DNA of 58,441 bases from Limnohabitans sp. 2KL-51 (GTDB lineage: Bacteria > Pseudomonadota > Gammaproteobacteria > Burkholderiales > Burkholderiaceae_C), in assembly GCF_003063645.1 (NCBI RefSeq), contig NZ_NESJ01000023.1, forward strand, positions 1 through 58,441, given 5' to 3'. Below, piece after piece: positions 45,323 to 53,309 of the stretch (position 1 is its first letter; the number at the start of each line of letters is the position of its first letter). The position numbers were made by a program, and so were the translations under genes. The notes under the pieces were generated by a model that was given only the letters and a program-made list of their open reading frames with translations, had not been told where the DNA came from and did not search any database.

Positions 45323-46929
45323 CAGTTGACCTTGATCAGTGTCCAGTCAAGGCGGTTGTCAGGGCGGTGCACCACATCAACGTTTTTCTTCATCGCCCAG
45401 GGGATCACCTGGTTGTGCAGCGGGATGTGAGAGACCGTGTCGTTGGACAACTGCAGGCCTTCGGTCAGCAGTCGGTTGCGCACAGGCAAATCGGTCTCGG
45501 TCTTCACGCGGTCAACGATGTAGTCCATGCGGGTATTGGTGTAGCGGCCCACGTTGTAGTTGCCGTCACCACCAGTGCCCACGCTGCGCGTGAGCGACTG
45601 CAAGCTGTAGAGCGCGTCAAAGGTGGGCACGCCCCAGCCCAGCATGTAGATGCTGGCTTCGTAGCGCTGAATCATCGGGAAATAAGTCACCAGGGGCTGC
45701 GTGCGCAGCTTGGCTTTGATGCCCACCTTGGCCCACATGGCGGTGATGGCCTGGCAAATTTCTTCGTCGTTGATGTAACGGTTGTTGGGGCAGGCAAAGT
45801 CCACCTCAAAGCCTTGTGGGTAACCGGCTTCGGTCAGCAGCTTTTTGGAAGCGTCCAGCGAATACGGGAAACGGGTGTCCACGGCTTTGGTCCAGCCGTT
45901 GACTTGCGGCGCCACCAAAGCGCCCGTGTTTTGCGACAGGCCGCGCATGGTCACGCGGTGGATGGTGTCCATGTCGATGGCCTGGTACAGCGCCTTGCGA
46001 ACCTTCACATCCTTCAGGGGGTTCTTGCCCTTCACGCTGGAGCCGGGCAATTCGTCACGGTGCTGGTCCATGCCCAAGAAAATCGTGCGGTTTTCAATGC
46101 CGTCGATCACCTTCAGGTTGGCATTGCTGCGCATGCGGCCCAAGTCTTGCGGGCTGGGGTCGAGCACAAAGTCGATCTCGCCCGACAACAAGGCGGCAGC
46201 GCGTGTGGCTTCGTTCTTGATGGGGGTGTAGATGATTTCGGTCACGTTGGTGGCGGCGTCCGACCAGCCCCACCAGCTGGGGTTTTTCACCAGCGTCAAC
46301 TTTTGGTCAGGCTGCCATTCCTTGACCATGTAGGGGCCGCTGCCCATGGCGTTGCGGTGCGCAAAGTTTTCTTCTTTGGTCTTGGCGTCCTTGGGCTCCA
46401 TGGACTTGTTCTTTTCGGCCCAGGCTTTGCTCATGATGCGCAGCTCGGTCATCTGGTTCAACACCACCGGATTGGGGCCGCTCATGATGATGTCCACCGT
46501 GTTGGCATCGACCTTGACGATGCGGCTCATGCCCTGGGTGTAGACGTTGAAGTTGGAGGTTTTGGCACGGGCGCGGTCCAGTGAAAACACCACGTCGTCG
46601 GCCGTCAGGGGCGAGCCATCGCTGAACTTGACGCCCTTGCGCAGGTTGAATCGGTACTGTGTGGGCGACATCTCGCGCCAAGAGGTGGCCAGACGGGGTT
46701 CGATTTTGAAGGTCTTGCTGTTGTAGTAGACCAGCGAATCAAAGATGGCGGCGTGCACCCCGTTGCCCAAAGCGTTGTTTTGCGAGTGGATGTCGAGTGT
46801 GGGAATGTCGCTGGCGCTGGTCCATTTGAAAGGCTTGGCTTGTACCAAACCAGCGGTCATCACACCCGCCAAAACCAAAGAAGCGGTCAAGAAGCTGGGC
46901 AGCACTGCAGTGGGGGTCATCTTGCTCAT
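45322..46929 (-). CDS. dppA: Peptide ABC transporter substrate-binding protein, first gene of operon
   Basis: Product of 535 residues from the ATG at 46929; a preceding TTG is rejected. A signal peptide (to about residue 31, 'GLVQA') leads into an SBP_bac_5 domain ('RLATSWREMSPTQYRFNLRKGVKFSDGSPLTADDVVFSLDRA', 'NPLKDVKVRKALYQAIDMDTIHRVTMRG'). It is a cluster C periplasmic receptor for peptides or similar compounds and heads the seven-gene operon. Strong parallels with the second receptor in the operon suggest duplication and divergence of ligand specificity. Confidence 0.94.
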   Translation of the reverse strand: MSKMTPTAVLPSFLTASLVLAGVMTAGLVQAKPFKWTSASDIPTLDIHSQNNALGNGVHAAIFDSLVYYNSKTFKIEPRLATSWREMSPTQYRFNLRKGVKFSDGSPLTADDVVFSLDRARAKTSNFNVYTQGMSRIVKVDANTVDIIMSGPNPVVLNQMTELRIMSKAWAEKNKSMEPKDAKTKEENFAHRNAMGSGPYMVKEWQPDQKLTLVKNPSWWGWSDAATNVTEIIYTPIKNEATRAAALLSGEIDFVLDPSPQDLGRMRSNANLKVIDGIENRTIFLGMDQHRDELPGSSVKGKNPLKDVKVRKALYQAIDMDTIHRVTMRGLSQNTGALVAPQVNGWTKAVDTRFPYSLDASKKLLTEAGYPQGFEVDFACPNNRYINDEEICQAITAMWAKVGIKAKLRTQPLVTYFPMIQRYEASIYMLGWGVPTFDALYSLQSLTRSVGTGGDGNYNVGRYTNTRMDYIVDRVKTETDLPVRNRLLTEGLQLSNDTVSHIPLHNQVIPWAMKKNVDVVHRPDNRLDWTLIKVN

Positions 46930-47042
46930 CAAAACACCTCTGTGACAAAAAAGTTAGTTAGCCGTCGAGTATGCAACATTTGGGCCCGCTGAAAGGGCAG
47001 GGAATTCCCCCAAATGTGCTGTCGCACACCGGACTGGGGCGC

Positions 47043-47804
47043 TCACTGCAGCCGGATCGCGCCATACCAAGCGCGTGTGGTGCTGCGGGTGTTGTCGGTG
47101 TCGGTCATGATGGCCAGCCCCAGCAAGGCCCCGGGCGGCTCGCCAAAGGCCTTTTCAAAGTCAGCCCGAATGTCGCGGCGGTAACTCAACCATTGCCCCA
47201 CTCGCCCCGCACCCGACTCCACCGCCAGCTTGCGGATGCGGTCGGTTCTTGGGTTCACGATCACCGAGCCGGCCGGACAGTCGTTGCACCAAACGTACAT
47301 CAGCGTCGCGTAGGGCAGTGGCTCGCCGGTCAGGCTGAGGGTCAACTCGCTGAGCAGGTTGTTTTGCGCCGAAAAACGCTGCCGATCGCCCTCGAACACC
47401 AGTATCAGGCGCACCGGGGAGTCTTCGGTCTCACGCTGGCGCATGTCAGCCCCCGCTATGAGCTGATCGACTCGCCAGTCAAACTGCAATCCGCCCAATT
47501 GCTCTGGGGGAATGTGCAAAGCCTGTCTCAACATGCTGGCCGAGGAGGCGGCCTCGGCCAGCAAGGCGTCGCGCGGGCCTTGCGTGTCCACCCGATAAGC
47601 CGTGAGCAACTTGCCCGGCAAGCGCATGGCTTGCCACTGTGACTTGTCCTGCGCACTGAACTGCAAGGGCAACTTTCGCAAGACTTGTGGCGGCTTGTCT
47701 TGTGGCGCTTCGTCCGTCCAGAAGGCGCAGCCGGGCAACCACAGACTGATGCACAGACTGGCGAACAGCGCCAAACGAAGCGTTGGGGTGCTTGGTTTTA
47801 TCAT
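47043..47804 (-). CDS. DUF3047 family lipoprotein
   Basis: Product of 253 residues. A signal with a lipobox-like 'LPGC' (about residues 23-26) suggests lipidation. The remainder matches DUF3047: 'LPLQFSAQDKSQWQAMRLPGKLLTAYRV', 'LQFDWRVDQLIAGADMRQRETEDSPVRLILVFEGD', 'YVWCNDCPAGSVIVNPRTDRIRKLAVESG' and 'LGLAIMTDTDNTRSTTRAWYGAIRL'. The last strand resembles carbohydrate-binding-like beta-sandwich sequences. The function of the family is unknown to me. It stands alone, divergent from a Bug-receptor gene with 30 bases between starts. Confidence 0.85.
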   Translation of the reverse strand: MIKPSTPTLRLALFASLCISLWLPGCAFWTDEAPQDKPPQVLRKLPLQFSAQDKSQWQAMRLPGKLLTAYRVDTQGPRDALLAEAASSASMLRQALHIPPEQLGGLQFDWRVDQLIAGADMRQRETEDSPVRLILVFEGDRQRFSAQNNLLSELTLSLTGEPLPYATLMYVWCNDCPAGSVIVNPRTDRIRKLAVESGAGRVGQWLSYRRDIRADFEKAFGEPPGALLGLAIMTDTDNTRSTTRAWYGAIRLQ

Positions 47805-47834
47805 CCTGTCTCAAACTTTTTTTGGAGTGTGCCC

Positions 47835-48809
47835 ATGTTAAGCCGCCGCCTCGTGATGCACGCTGCCCTTTTGACTTCAGGGTTTATTGGCGCCGCCTGG
47901 GCACAGGCCGCTTTCCCCTCCAAACCCCTGCGCATCGTTGTGCCTTTTGGTGCGGGGGGCGTGGCCGACCTGACGGCGCGGGCCGTGGCGCAGCAACTTT
48001 CCGTCAACCTGGGCCAACCCGTCGTCATTGACAACCGACCCGGCGCAGGCGGTATCGTGGCGGCAGAGCTGGTGGCCAAGGCCGAGCCCGATGGCCACAC
48101 CCTTTTGCTCATGTCCAACGGCACGGCCGTGAGTGCGGGCCTGTTCAAGGCCCTGCCCTTCAACCCCCGCACAGACTTTGCGCCCGTGTCCCTGCTGGGG
48201 CTGTTTGACATCGCCATCGTGGTGCCAGAGTCATCACCGCACAAAAGCCTGGCCGAGCTGATCGGCTTTGGCCGCGCCAACCCAGGCCAGCTCAATATTG
48301 GCACCATCAACATCGGCAGCACCCAACACCTGGCCGCCGAGCTGCTGCGCACCCAGGCCAACCTGATCGCGCAAATCATTCCCTACAACGGCACGCCTGC
48401 GGTCATCAATGCATTGCGCGGCGGCCAGATCGATGCGGTGGTGGAAATTTTGGGCCCGCTTAAACCCCAGATCAACGCCAAGGCTGTGCGGCTGCTGGGC
48501 GTGATGGGCGCCAACCGCCCCAAAGACCAGCCCCAAGTGCCGGTGGTGCGCGAGCTGCCCGGCCTGAGCAACTTCAATGTGTCGTCCTGGAACGCACTGG
48601 CCGCGCCCAGCAAAACCCCAAAAAACATGGTCGATCGTCTGAGCGCCGAAGTGGCCAAAGTCCTGGCCGATCCTGCCATGGTGCAACGCCTGGCAGGTTT
48701 CAACGTGCAAGCCCAATCCAGCACCCCTGGGCAACTGGCCCAGTTACTCGATTCAGACATCAAACGCTGGACTGAGGTGATTCAAAAGGCGGGAATTGCG
48801 CACCAGTGA
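47835..48809 (+). CDS. Bug-family solute receptor, orphan
   Basis: Product of 324 residues from the ATG at 47835; an upstream frame overlaps the divergent DUF3047 gene and is rejected. The signal is 'MLSRRLVMHAALLTSGFIGAAWAQA'. The Bug fold follows: 'FPSKPLRIVVPFGAGGVADLTARAVAQQL', 'VIDNRPGAGGIVAAELVAKAEPDGHTLL', 'QIIPYNGTPAVINALRGGQIDAVVEIL'. There is no permease gene beside it. Such orphan periplasmic receptors are numerous in Comamonadaceae and Bordetella and may feed distant TctAB systems or act in sensing. Confidence 0.9.
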   Translation: MLSRRLVMHAALLTSGFIGAAWAQAAFPSKPLRIVVPFGAGGVADLTARAVAQQLSVNLGQPVVIDNRPGAGGIVAAELVAKAEPDGHTLLLMSNGTAVSAGLFKALPFNPRTDFAPVSLLGLFDIAIVVPESSPHKSLAELIGFGRANPGQLNIGTINIGSTQHLAAELLRTQANLIAQIIPYNGTPAVINALRGGQIDAVVEILGPLKPQINAKAVRLLGVMGANRPKDQPQVPVVRELPGLSNFNVSSWNALAAPSKTPKNMVDRLSAEVAKVLADPAMVQRLAGFNVQAQSSTPGQLAQLLDSDIKRWTEVIQKAGIAHQ

Positions 48810-48917
48810 CTCGGCTTGCAGCGGCTTGCGACAGCCGCTGCAAATATCGTCCTCGATCAGCGCGGAGCGATACGGGTGGCCAAAGGCTGTGGGGTGTAGG
48901 CCGCTTGATGCCGGCAC

Positions 48918-49259
48918 TCAGAAGCTTGCGCAGGCCGCAAGGGCGCGCAGCGTGCGGCGATGCCCACAGGCGTGGGCTTGGTGCCCTGATTGACCCAAGC
49001 CAAACCTGGCGCTGGCTTGCGGGTCCGCTTTGAAGCGCAGCACGGCCGCATTCAGGGCGGCGTCGTTGCTGGAGCCGCGGTACTTGACCGTGTCATCGCC
49101 AAAAGGGCTGGCACCGCTTTTGGTGACCACATCGCGCAGCGTGAACGTGCCCCAATTCAGGTGACCTGCAATCGAGTTTTCAGGGATTTTCAACACATCG
49201 ACGATGGTTTTGATTTTAAATTTGTTCAGGACTGCGTTGGGCTGCCGGTTTGCGCACAC
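48918..49259 (-). CDS. Unidentified small ORF, possible remnant
   Basis: A GTG-started frame of 113 codons. The product 'VCANRQPNAVLNKFKIK...IPENSIAGHLNWGTFTLRDVVTK...' has natural composition through about residue 88, then degenerates to a Cys/His/Arg-rich tail in a GC-skewed stretch. I do not recognise it. The coding-like part may be the end of a gene truncated at its 5' side by a stop 24 bases above the GTG, or frameshifted near 48990. It lies downstream of the porin terminator on the same strand. Confidence 0.35.
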   Translation of the reverse strand: MCANRQPNAVLNKFKIKTIVDVLKIPENSIAGHLNWGTFTLRDVVTKSGASPFGDDTVKYRGSSNDAALNAAVLRFKADPQASARFGLGQSGHQAHACGHRRTLRALAACASF

Positions 49260-49332
49260 CCTAACAGTCGTTGACCCGCGTGTTCAACTCTGCCGCCGTC
49301 ATGGGGTTGTCGGCAGGCAGCGAAGCACAACC

Positions 49333-49368
49333 AAAAAAAACCCACCGTGTTGCCACGGTGGGTTTTTT
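49333..49368. terminator. Bidirectional terminator downstream of the porin gene
   Basis: A perfect 12-bp stem (AAACCCACCGTG and CACGGTGGGTTT) with loop TTGC has an A8 run on its left and T6 run on its right. It can terminate the porin transcript on the minus strand and anything arriving from the plus strand. Confidence 0.88.
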
Positions 49369-49405
49369 GACTTCGAAAACTCAGCTGGCCTAAGCCAGCC
49401 GGGGA

Positions 49406-50512
49406 TCAGAAGGCGTGAGTCATACCGATGTCGAAACCGGTAGAGCCCTTGTTGGCCACGCCAGTTGCACCACCCAAGGCAGCATTTGCGCCATTGGAGT
49501 TGTCGACGCTAGCGTAGGTCACGTAAGCACGTGTACGCTTGCTCAGGTTGTGGACATAACCTACAGCCATTTGCTTGGTCTCAGCAGTAGTTGCCTTGTT
49601 TTCGTAGGTGGAGTACGAAGCACGAACCAAGCCAGCGCCCATAGGCGCTGTCACGCCCACCAACATGCCGTCACCCTTGACGGTGCCCAGCTGGTCACGG
49701 GTGATCTGGCCGATCAGACGGGCCACGCCCATGTCATAAGCGCCACCGAAGTTGGTCATCTTCAAGTTGCCAGCGGCAAACTTGGTTTGACCGGTGCCCA
49801 CAGCAACAGACAAAGGACCAGCGTTGTAACCCACGCGGATACCGGAGCCGTCACCGTCTTTGTTGGTTGCAGAGTTGGAGAGGTTTTCACCGTAGTACAT
49901 CTGAACGGCTGCGTGCAGACCTTGGTTGCCAGAAGCATAAGTGGCGTTGGCACCGTGGTTGAACAAATAGGTCACGCTGTTGGAAGCGCGCACAGATGTA
50001 CCTGTGGTGCCACCGGTGGTGCCGCCCAATGCAACGCTGCTCAGCATGGCGCGGTTTGTGCCCACGCCGTTGGTGCCGAACGGATCGTAAACAGTCCAGT
50101 TCCAGAAATGAGGCGTGTAGTCACGGCCCAGACGGATTTCACCGAAACCGCCAGACAAGGAGACTGTAGAACGGCGGTTGAATGTCAGACCTTGCGAACC
50201 GAGGGCTGTGCTGGCGGTGCCTGCACCAGATGCCTGGTTGTTGGTGGTTGTACCACCACCAGCACCGTTGTCGTTTTGCAGGCCGGCTTCCAACCAAAAG
50301 TTGGCTTTCATGCCGCCGCCGAGGTCTTCAGTACCGCGGAAACCGAGCTGCGAAGAGCTGATGCCGGAACCAACCAAACGGGTAACCGAGTTCACATCGC
50401 CATTGCCACGAGATACGGCGGCGTCGACGATACCCCAGACGGTCACGGAAGATTGAGCGAAAGAGGTGCCAGAAGCTGCCAAAACAGCCAGGGCAATCAG
50501 AGATTTTTTCAT
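49406..50512 (-). CDS. Outer membrane porin (Gram-negative, comamonad type)
   Basis: Product of 368 residues from the ATG giving 'MKKSLIALAVLAASGTSFAQSSVTVWGIVDAAVSRG', a signal peptide and first strand typical of Burkholderiales porins; GGAGA lies upstream. Alternating strands ('GGFGEIRLGRDYTPHFWNWTVYDPFG') follow and it ends in Phe ('STGFDIGMTHAF'), the outer-membrane insertion signal. It forms trimeric 16-stranded channels for small solutes. Gly/Thr/Asn-rich loops are variable. Likely highly expressed, with a strong terminator and a separate upstream region of 346 bases. Confidence 0.94.
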   Translation of the reverse strand: MKKSLIALAVLAASGTSFAQSSVTVWGIVDAAVSRGNGDVNSVTRLVGSGISSSQLGFRGTEDLGGGMKANFWLEAGLQNDNGAGGGTTTNNQASGAGTASTALGSQGLTFNRRSTVSLSGGFGEIRLGRDYTPHFWNWTVYDPFGTNGVGTNRAMLSSVALGGTTGGTTGTSVRASNSVTYLFNHGANATYASGNQGLHAAVQMYYGENLSNSATNKDGDGSGIRVGYNAGPLSVAVGTGQTKFAAGNLKMTNFGGAYDMGVARLIGQITRDQLGTVKGDGMLVGVTAPMGAGLVRASYSTYENKATTAETKQMAVGYVHNLSKRTRAYVTYASVDNSNGANAALGGATGVANKGSTGFDIGMTHAF

Positions 50513-50858
50513 TGCAAGTTTCTCCAAGGTTAAACAAGGGCCCGAATCAGAAGGATGGTGTTCACCCATCGAAACCCTGAGCCAACCTCCACATCAGGAA
50601 GTTATCTGTATTCCACCAGACGACTGTGTGTTCGCCAAGACATTCGTCCAAGAAAAGTTCTTTTCGTTGCAAGCATGCAACAACCCCCGTACTTACCCTC
50701 GCCAGACCCCCAAAACTGCATTTTCATCAATTACGACAATGACTTTGGACCCATTTCGATACAAAATCGTTACCAGTTACAAATTCAGTAACCTAGATCC
50801 AATCACGGGCACGTTGGCGTTTTTCAGCCCGAACGGATCGATTGTTTACACTTGGCCC
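50513..50858. other. Porin/coq7 divergent intergenic region
   Basis: 346 bases with lower GC than the surroundings and no convincing gene. It should contain the porin and coq7 promoters. Apart from two abutting palindromes at 50652-50681 I could not identify elements with confidence. Confidence 0.5.
50652..50681. promoter_or_regulatory. Two abutting perfect palindromes upstream of porin
   Basis: GAAAAG-TT-CTTTTC (50652-50665) is followed immediately by GTTGCA-AGCA-TGCAAC (50666-50681). Each has 6-base arms. They lie about 140-170 bases upstream of the porin start and could be operators. No factor is assigned. Confidence 0.4.
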
Positions 50859-51482
50859 ATGAGCAATGCCTTGATTTTGGCCATGGACAGCGCCCTTCGC
50901 ACCCTTTGGGCCGAGCCGCGCGCCAGTCGCCCCAACCCGGCGGCCTCTGTGGCCGCGCTTGAGCTCAACCCTGCCGAACAGCGCCAAGCGGGCGCGCTGA
51001 TGCGAATCAACCATGTGGGCGAGGTCTGTGCCCAGGCGCTATACACCGGCCAGGCCCTGGCCTGCCAAAGCCCTGCACTGCGCGCTCAATTGGCCGAGGC
51101 CAGCCGCGAAGAGACCGACCACCTGGCCTGGACGAAGCAGCGCCTGGACGAGTTGAACGACCGGCCTTCACTGCTGAACCCGCTTTGGTATGCCGGTGCG
51201 TTTGCCATCGGTTACGCCTCTGGCAAGCTGGGCGGCGACCAGGTGAGTCTGGGCTTTGTGGTGGAGACCGAGCGCCAGGTGGAGGCGCACCTGCAAAGCC
51301 ACATGGATTTGCTGCCCGCCGCCGACAGCGCTTCTCGCGCCATCGTGGCGCAGATGAAAGCCGATGAAATGGCCCACGCCCAGATGGCCATGAAAGCCGG
51401 TGCGGTGGAACTGCCCGCCACAGTCAAGGCCTTGATGCAAGCCGCCGCCAAGGTGATGACCACGGTGGCGCACCGGGTTTGA
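50859..51482 (+). CDS. coq7: Coq7-type ubiquinone biosynthesis hydroxylase
   Basis: Product of 207 residues from the ATG at 50859; longer frames upstream run into the porin promoter region. It is a di-iron carboxylate protein: ligand motifs 'INHVGEVCAQALY' (Glu55), 'EETDHLAW', 'ETERQVEAHL' and 'DEMAHAQMA' give the paired E/ExxH pattern of Coq7. It hydroxylates the demethoxyubiquinone ring late in ubiquinone synthesis, replacing the UbiF flavoenzyme of E. coli in many beta- and alphaproteobacteria. It is convergent with the OsmC-family gene. Confidence 0.95.
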   Translation: MSNALILAMDSALRTLWAEPRASRPNPAASVAALELNPAEQRQAGALMRINHVGEVCAQALYTGQALACQSPALRAQLAEASREETDHLAWTKQRLDELNDRPSLLNPLWYAGAFAIGYASGKLGGDQVSLGFVVETERQVEAHLQSHMDLLPAADSASRAIVAQMKADEMAHAQMAMKAGAVELPATVKALMQAAAKVMTTVAHRV

Positions 51483-51549
51483 GCTGACTTGGTACCCGCC
51501 CACGGGTACTCAGGGTCTCAGCAGGGCATTTACCCAGCCGGCTCAAAGG

Positions 51550-52005
51550 TCAACCGTTCACCTCCACCACCTCAAAACTGGTCGTGATCTCCGCCGTTTT
51601 GCCCAGCATGATGCTGGCCGAGCAGTATTTGTCGTGGCTCATGGCAATGGCCCGCTCGACAGCGCTGGCGGCAACGCCTTTGGCGGTGACGGTGAAGTGC
51701 ATGTTGATCTTGGTGAATACTTTGGGGTCCACCTCGGCACGTTCGCTGCTGATCTTGACGCTGCAGCCGCGCACGTCTTGACGGCCGCGCTTCAAGATCA
51801 GCACCACGTCATAAGCCGTGCAACCGCCGGTGCCGGCCAACAGCATTTCCATGGGCCTTGGAGCGAGGTTTTGCCCACCGTTTTCGGGCTTGGCCGCGTC
51901 AGGCGCGCCGTCCATGTTGACGATGTGGCCCGAGCCGGTTTCGGCCACAAAGCCCATGCCGGAGCGGGTGCCGGCAGCGCCGGTCCAGGTGACTGTGCAT
52001 TCCAT
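51550..52005 (-). CDS. OsmC-family peroxide-detoxifying protein
   Basis: Product of 151 residues of the OsmC/Ohr superfamily (YhfA-like branch). The peroxidatic Cys62 is in 'LLAGTGGCTAYDVVLILKR' and the resolving Cys128 in 'SHDKYCSASIML'. 'APRPMEMLLAGTGG' is the classic active-site approach. It probably reduces organic hydroperoxides in the cytoplasm. Convergent with coq7; a candidate small RNA is transcribed away from its 5' side. Confidence 0.92.
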   Translation of the reverse strand: MECTVTWTGAAGTRSGMGFVAETGSGHIVNMDGAPDAAKPENGGQNLAPRPMEMLLAGTGGCTAYDVVLILKRGRQDVRGCSVKISSERAEVDPKVFTKINMHFTVTAKGVAASAVERAIAMSHDKYCSASIMLGKTAEITTSFEVVEVNG

Positions 52006-52128
52006 TTTGTTTCCTTGTGTGTCATCCGCGCTGAACGCAGGGATTTTGAGTGGTTTTGGTGGTGATCAACTTTACAAGTTTTTGCACTTCGAGACACTCA
52101 ACTTGCTGCAACGCAACAAAAACACCCG

Positions 52129-52134
52129 TACAAT
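52129..52134 (+). promoter_or_regulatory. -10 element of the candidate small RNA
   Basis: TACAAT seven bases before the predicted RNA 5' end. A good -35 element is not seen; TTGCTG lies 20 bases upstream, a longer spacing than usual. Confidence 0.45.
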
Positions 52135-52140
52135 TACGAA

Positions 52141-52230
52141 CAGGCGTGCTTTTTTGCATGCACCGGTTGTCTCCTCCACCCTCTGAAAAGGTGGATTTGC
52201 CCCAAGTCGCAAGACTTGGGGCATTTTTTT
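52141..52230 (+). ncRNA. Candidate trans-acting small RNA with three hairpins
   Basis: About 90 bases between the OsmC-family gene and an HTH-nucleotidyltransferase gene. Three hairpins can form in order: GCGTGC/GCATGC with a U6 loop (52144-52161); TCCACC/GGTGGA (52175-52195); and a rho-independent terminator TGCCCCAAGTC, GCAA, GACTTGGGGCA with T7 (52198-52230). An exposed CU-rich segment, CTCCTCC (52171-52177), sits between and partly in the second stem and could pair with Shine-Dalgarno sequences. A TACAAT promoter element precedes it. No ORF of note is inside. Alternatively it is a leader or attenuator for the downstream gene. Confidence 0.6.
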
Positions 52231-52233
52231 GTT

Positions 52234-52266
52234 TTGATCGTGCTATTTTTTGGCTTGATCATGCTA
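52234..52266. promoter_or_regulatory. Direct-repeat operator before the nucleotidyltransferase/HEPN pair
   Basis: TTGATCGTGCTA (52234-52245) and TTGATCATGCTA (52255-52266) differ at one base and are spaced 21 bp start to start, two helical turns. They end 10 bases before the ATG of the HTH-bearing nucleotidyltransferase, so autoregulation by that protein is likely. Confidence 0.65.
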
Positions 52267-52276
52267 AATTCAGAGC

Positions 52277-52855
52277 ATGTCATTGGCCAATGCCCTGTTC
52301 ACAGATCGCCGATCCCGCCTTTTCCGGTGGCTATTTGGCCTGCCTGAACGGTCTTTTCACTTGAACGAATTGCTTCGCCTTACGCAGCTGGGCAGTGCAT
52401 CCCTGCAACAAGAGCTTAAGCAATTGACCGAGTCGGGGGTGGTTCGTGCAGAACGGGTTGGTAACTTGAGGATGTTTCAAGCCAACTCCCAAAGCCCAGT
52501 CTTCAAAGAGTTGGTGTCACTGACACGCAAAACCGTGGGCCTGCAAGCCCTTCTTAGCCAAGCCCTGGAACCGGTGCAAAAAAAACTGCACAAAGCCTTC
52601 ATTTATGGCTCGGTTGCTCAACAGACAGACACAGCCACCAGCGACATTGACGTGATGCTGGTCGGTGAAGGGCTGCTGTTGTCCGAGGTCCTCCAATGCG
52701 TTCAATTGCTGGAGTCCGAACTGGGACGAAAAATCAATCCAGTTTGCTTCACCCTGCAAGAGTTCACGACACGTCAAGCCGATGCCAGCTCCTTTGTGAG
52801 CAAGGTGCTCCAAAAGCACACGCTGGATTTGCTGGAGTCAGCCAATGAGTCATGA
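52277..52855 (+). CDS. HTH-nucleotidyltransferase fusion (predicted antitoxin)
   Basis: Product of 192 residues. Residues 1-70 form a winged helix of the ArsR/MarR type ('RSFHLNELLRLTQLGSASLQQELKQLTESGVVRAERVGNLRMFQ'). Residues 100-190 are a minimal nucleotidyltransferase with the GSX10DXD motif intact (Gly111, Ser112, Asp123, Asp125 in 'YGSVAQQTDTATSDIDVML'). It overlaps the downstream HEPN-like gene by 11 bases. By analogy with MntA-HepT it would modify and neutralise the partner, and its DNA-binding domain would act on the adjacent direct repeat. Function is inferred. Confidence 0.82.
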   Translation: MSLANALFTDRRSRLFRWLFGLPERSFHLNELLRLTQLGSASLQQELKQLTESGVVRAERVGNLRMFQANSQSPVFKELVSLTRKTVGLQALLSQALEPVQKKLHKAFIYGSVAQQTDTATSDIDVMLVGEGLLLSEVLQCVQLLESELGRKINPVCFTLQEFTTRQADASSFVSKVLQKHTLDLLESANES

Positions 52856-53270
52856 GGCCTTGGGCAATTTGCTACGGATCGGGCAACTTAAAAGTGAGCC
52901 CTTTGACGCACTGGAATTTGATCGTTTGCTAAAAATGGCGCAGTCGCGTTTGGCCGATGCACAGATTGTTGATTTATCCAATGAAGGCCGTTTCACCAGT
53001 GCTTACAGCGCAGCACATGCAGCCGCATTGGCCGCTTTGCGCTGGCACGGTTATCGCAGTGAAAACCGTTTCACGGTTTTTCAATGTTTAGCCCATACAT
53101 TGGGCTGGCCTCCCCACAAATGGCGCGTTCTGGATGCAGCACACCAAAAGCGTAATTTGGCTGAATACGAAGGCTATTGGGACATCGAAGAAAGCGCCAT
53201 CGCTGAAATCTCCAGCCTGCTGCCTGAACTGATTGCGACCACACAAAAACTCAAAACCCACACCGGGTGA
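52845..53270 (+). CDS. HEPN-like partner protein (predicted toxin)
   Basis: Product of 141 residues, predicted all-helical. It carries 'AAHQKRNLAEYEGYW' (Arg103, Glu107, Tyr108), resembling the RxxxEY-type motif of some HEPN toxins, and 'FTSAYSAAHAAALAALRWHGYRSE', a typical HEPN helix. The gene begins inside the last codons of the nucleotidyltransferase gene, so the two are coupled. It stops 39 bases before ilvA. I could not see the RX4HXY motif of HepT, so mechanism may differ. Confidence 0.78.
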   Translation: MSHEALGNLLRIGQLKSEPFDALEFDRLLKMAQSRLADAQIVDLSNEGRFTSAYSAAHAAALAALRWHGYRSENRFTVFQCLAHTLGWPPHKWRVLDAAHQKRNLAEYEGYWDIEESAIAEISSLLPELIATTQKLKTHTG

Positions 53271-53309
53271 ATGGACTGCTGGGTTCACACCCAACTCTGA
53301 ACGTAAAAA

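Noticed and set aside
44327..45430. 367-codon frame antisense to dppB
   Set aside because: Gln/His-rich mirror of a membrane protein gene.
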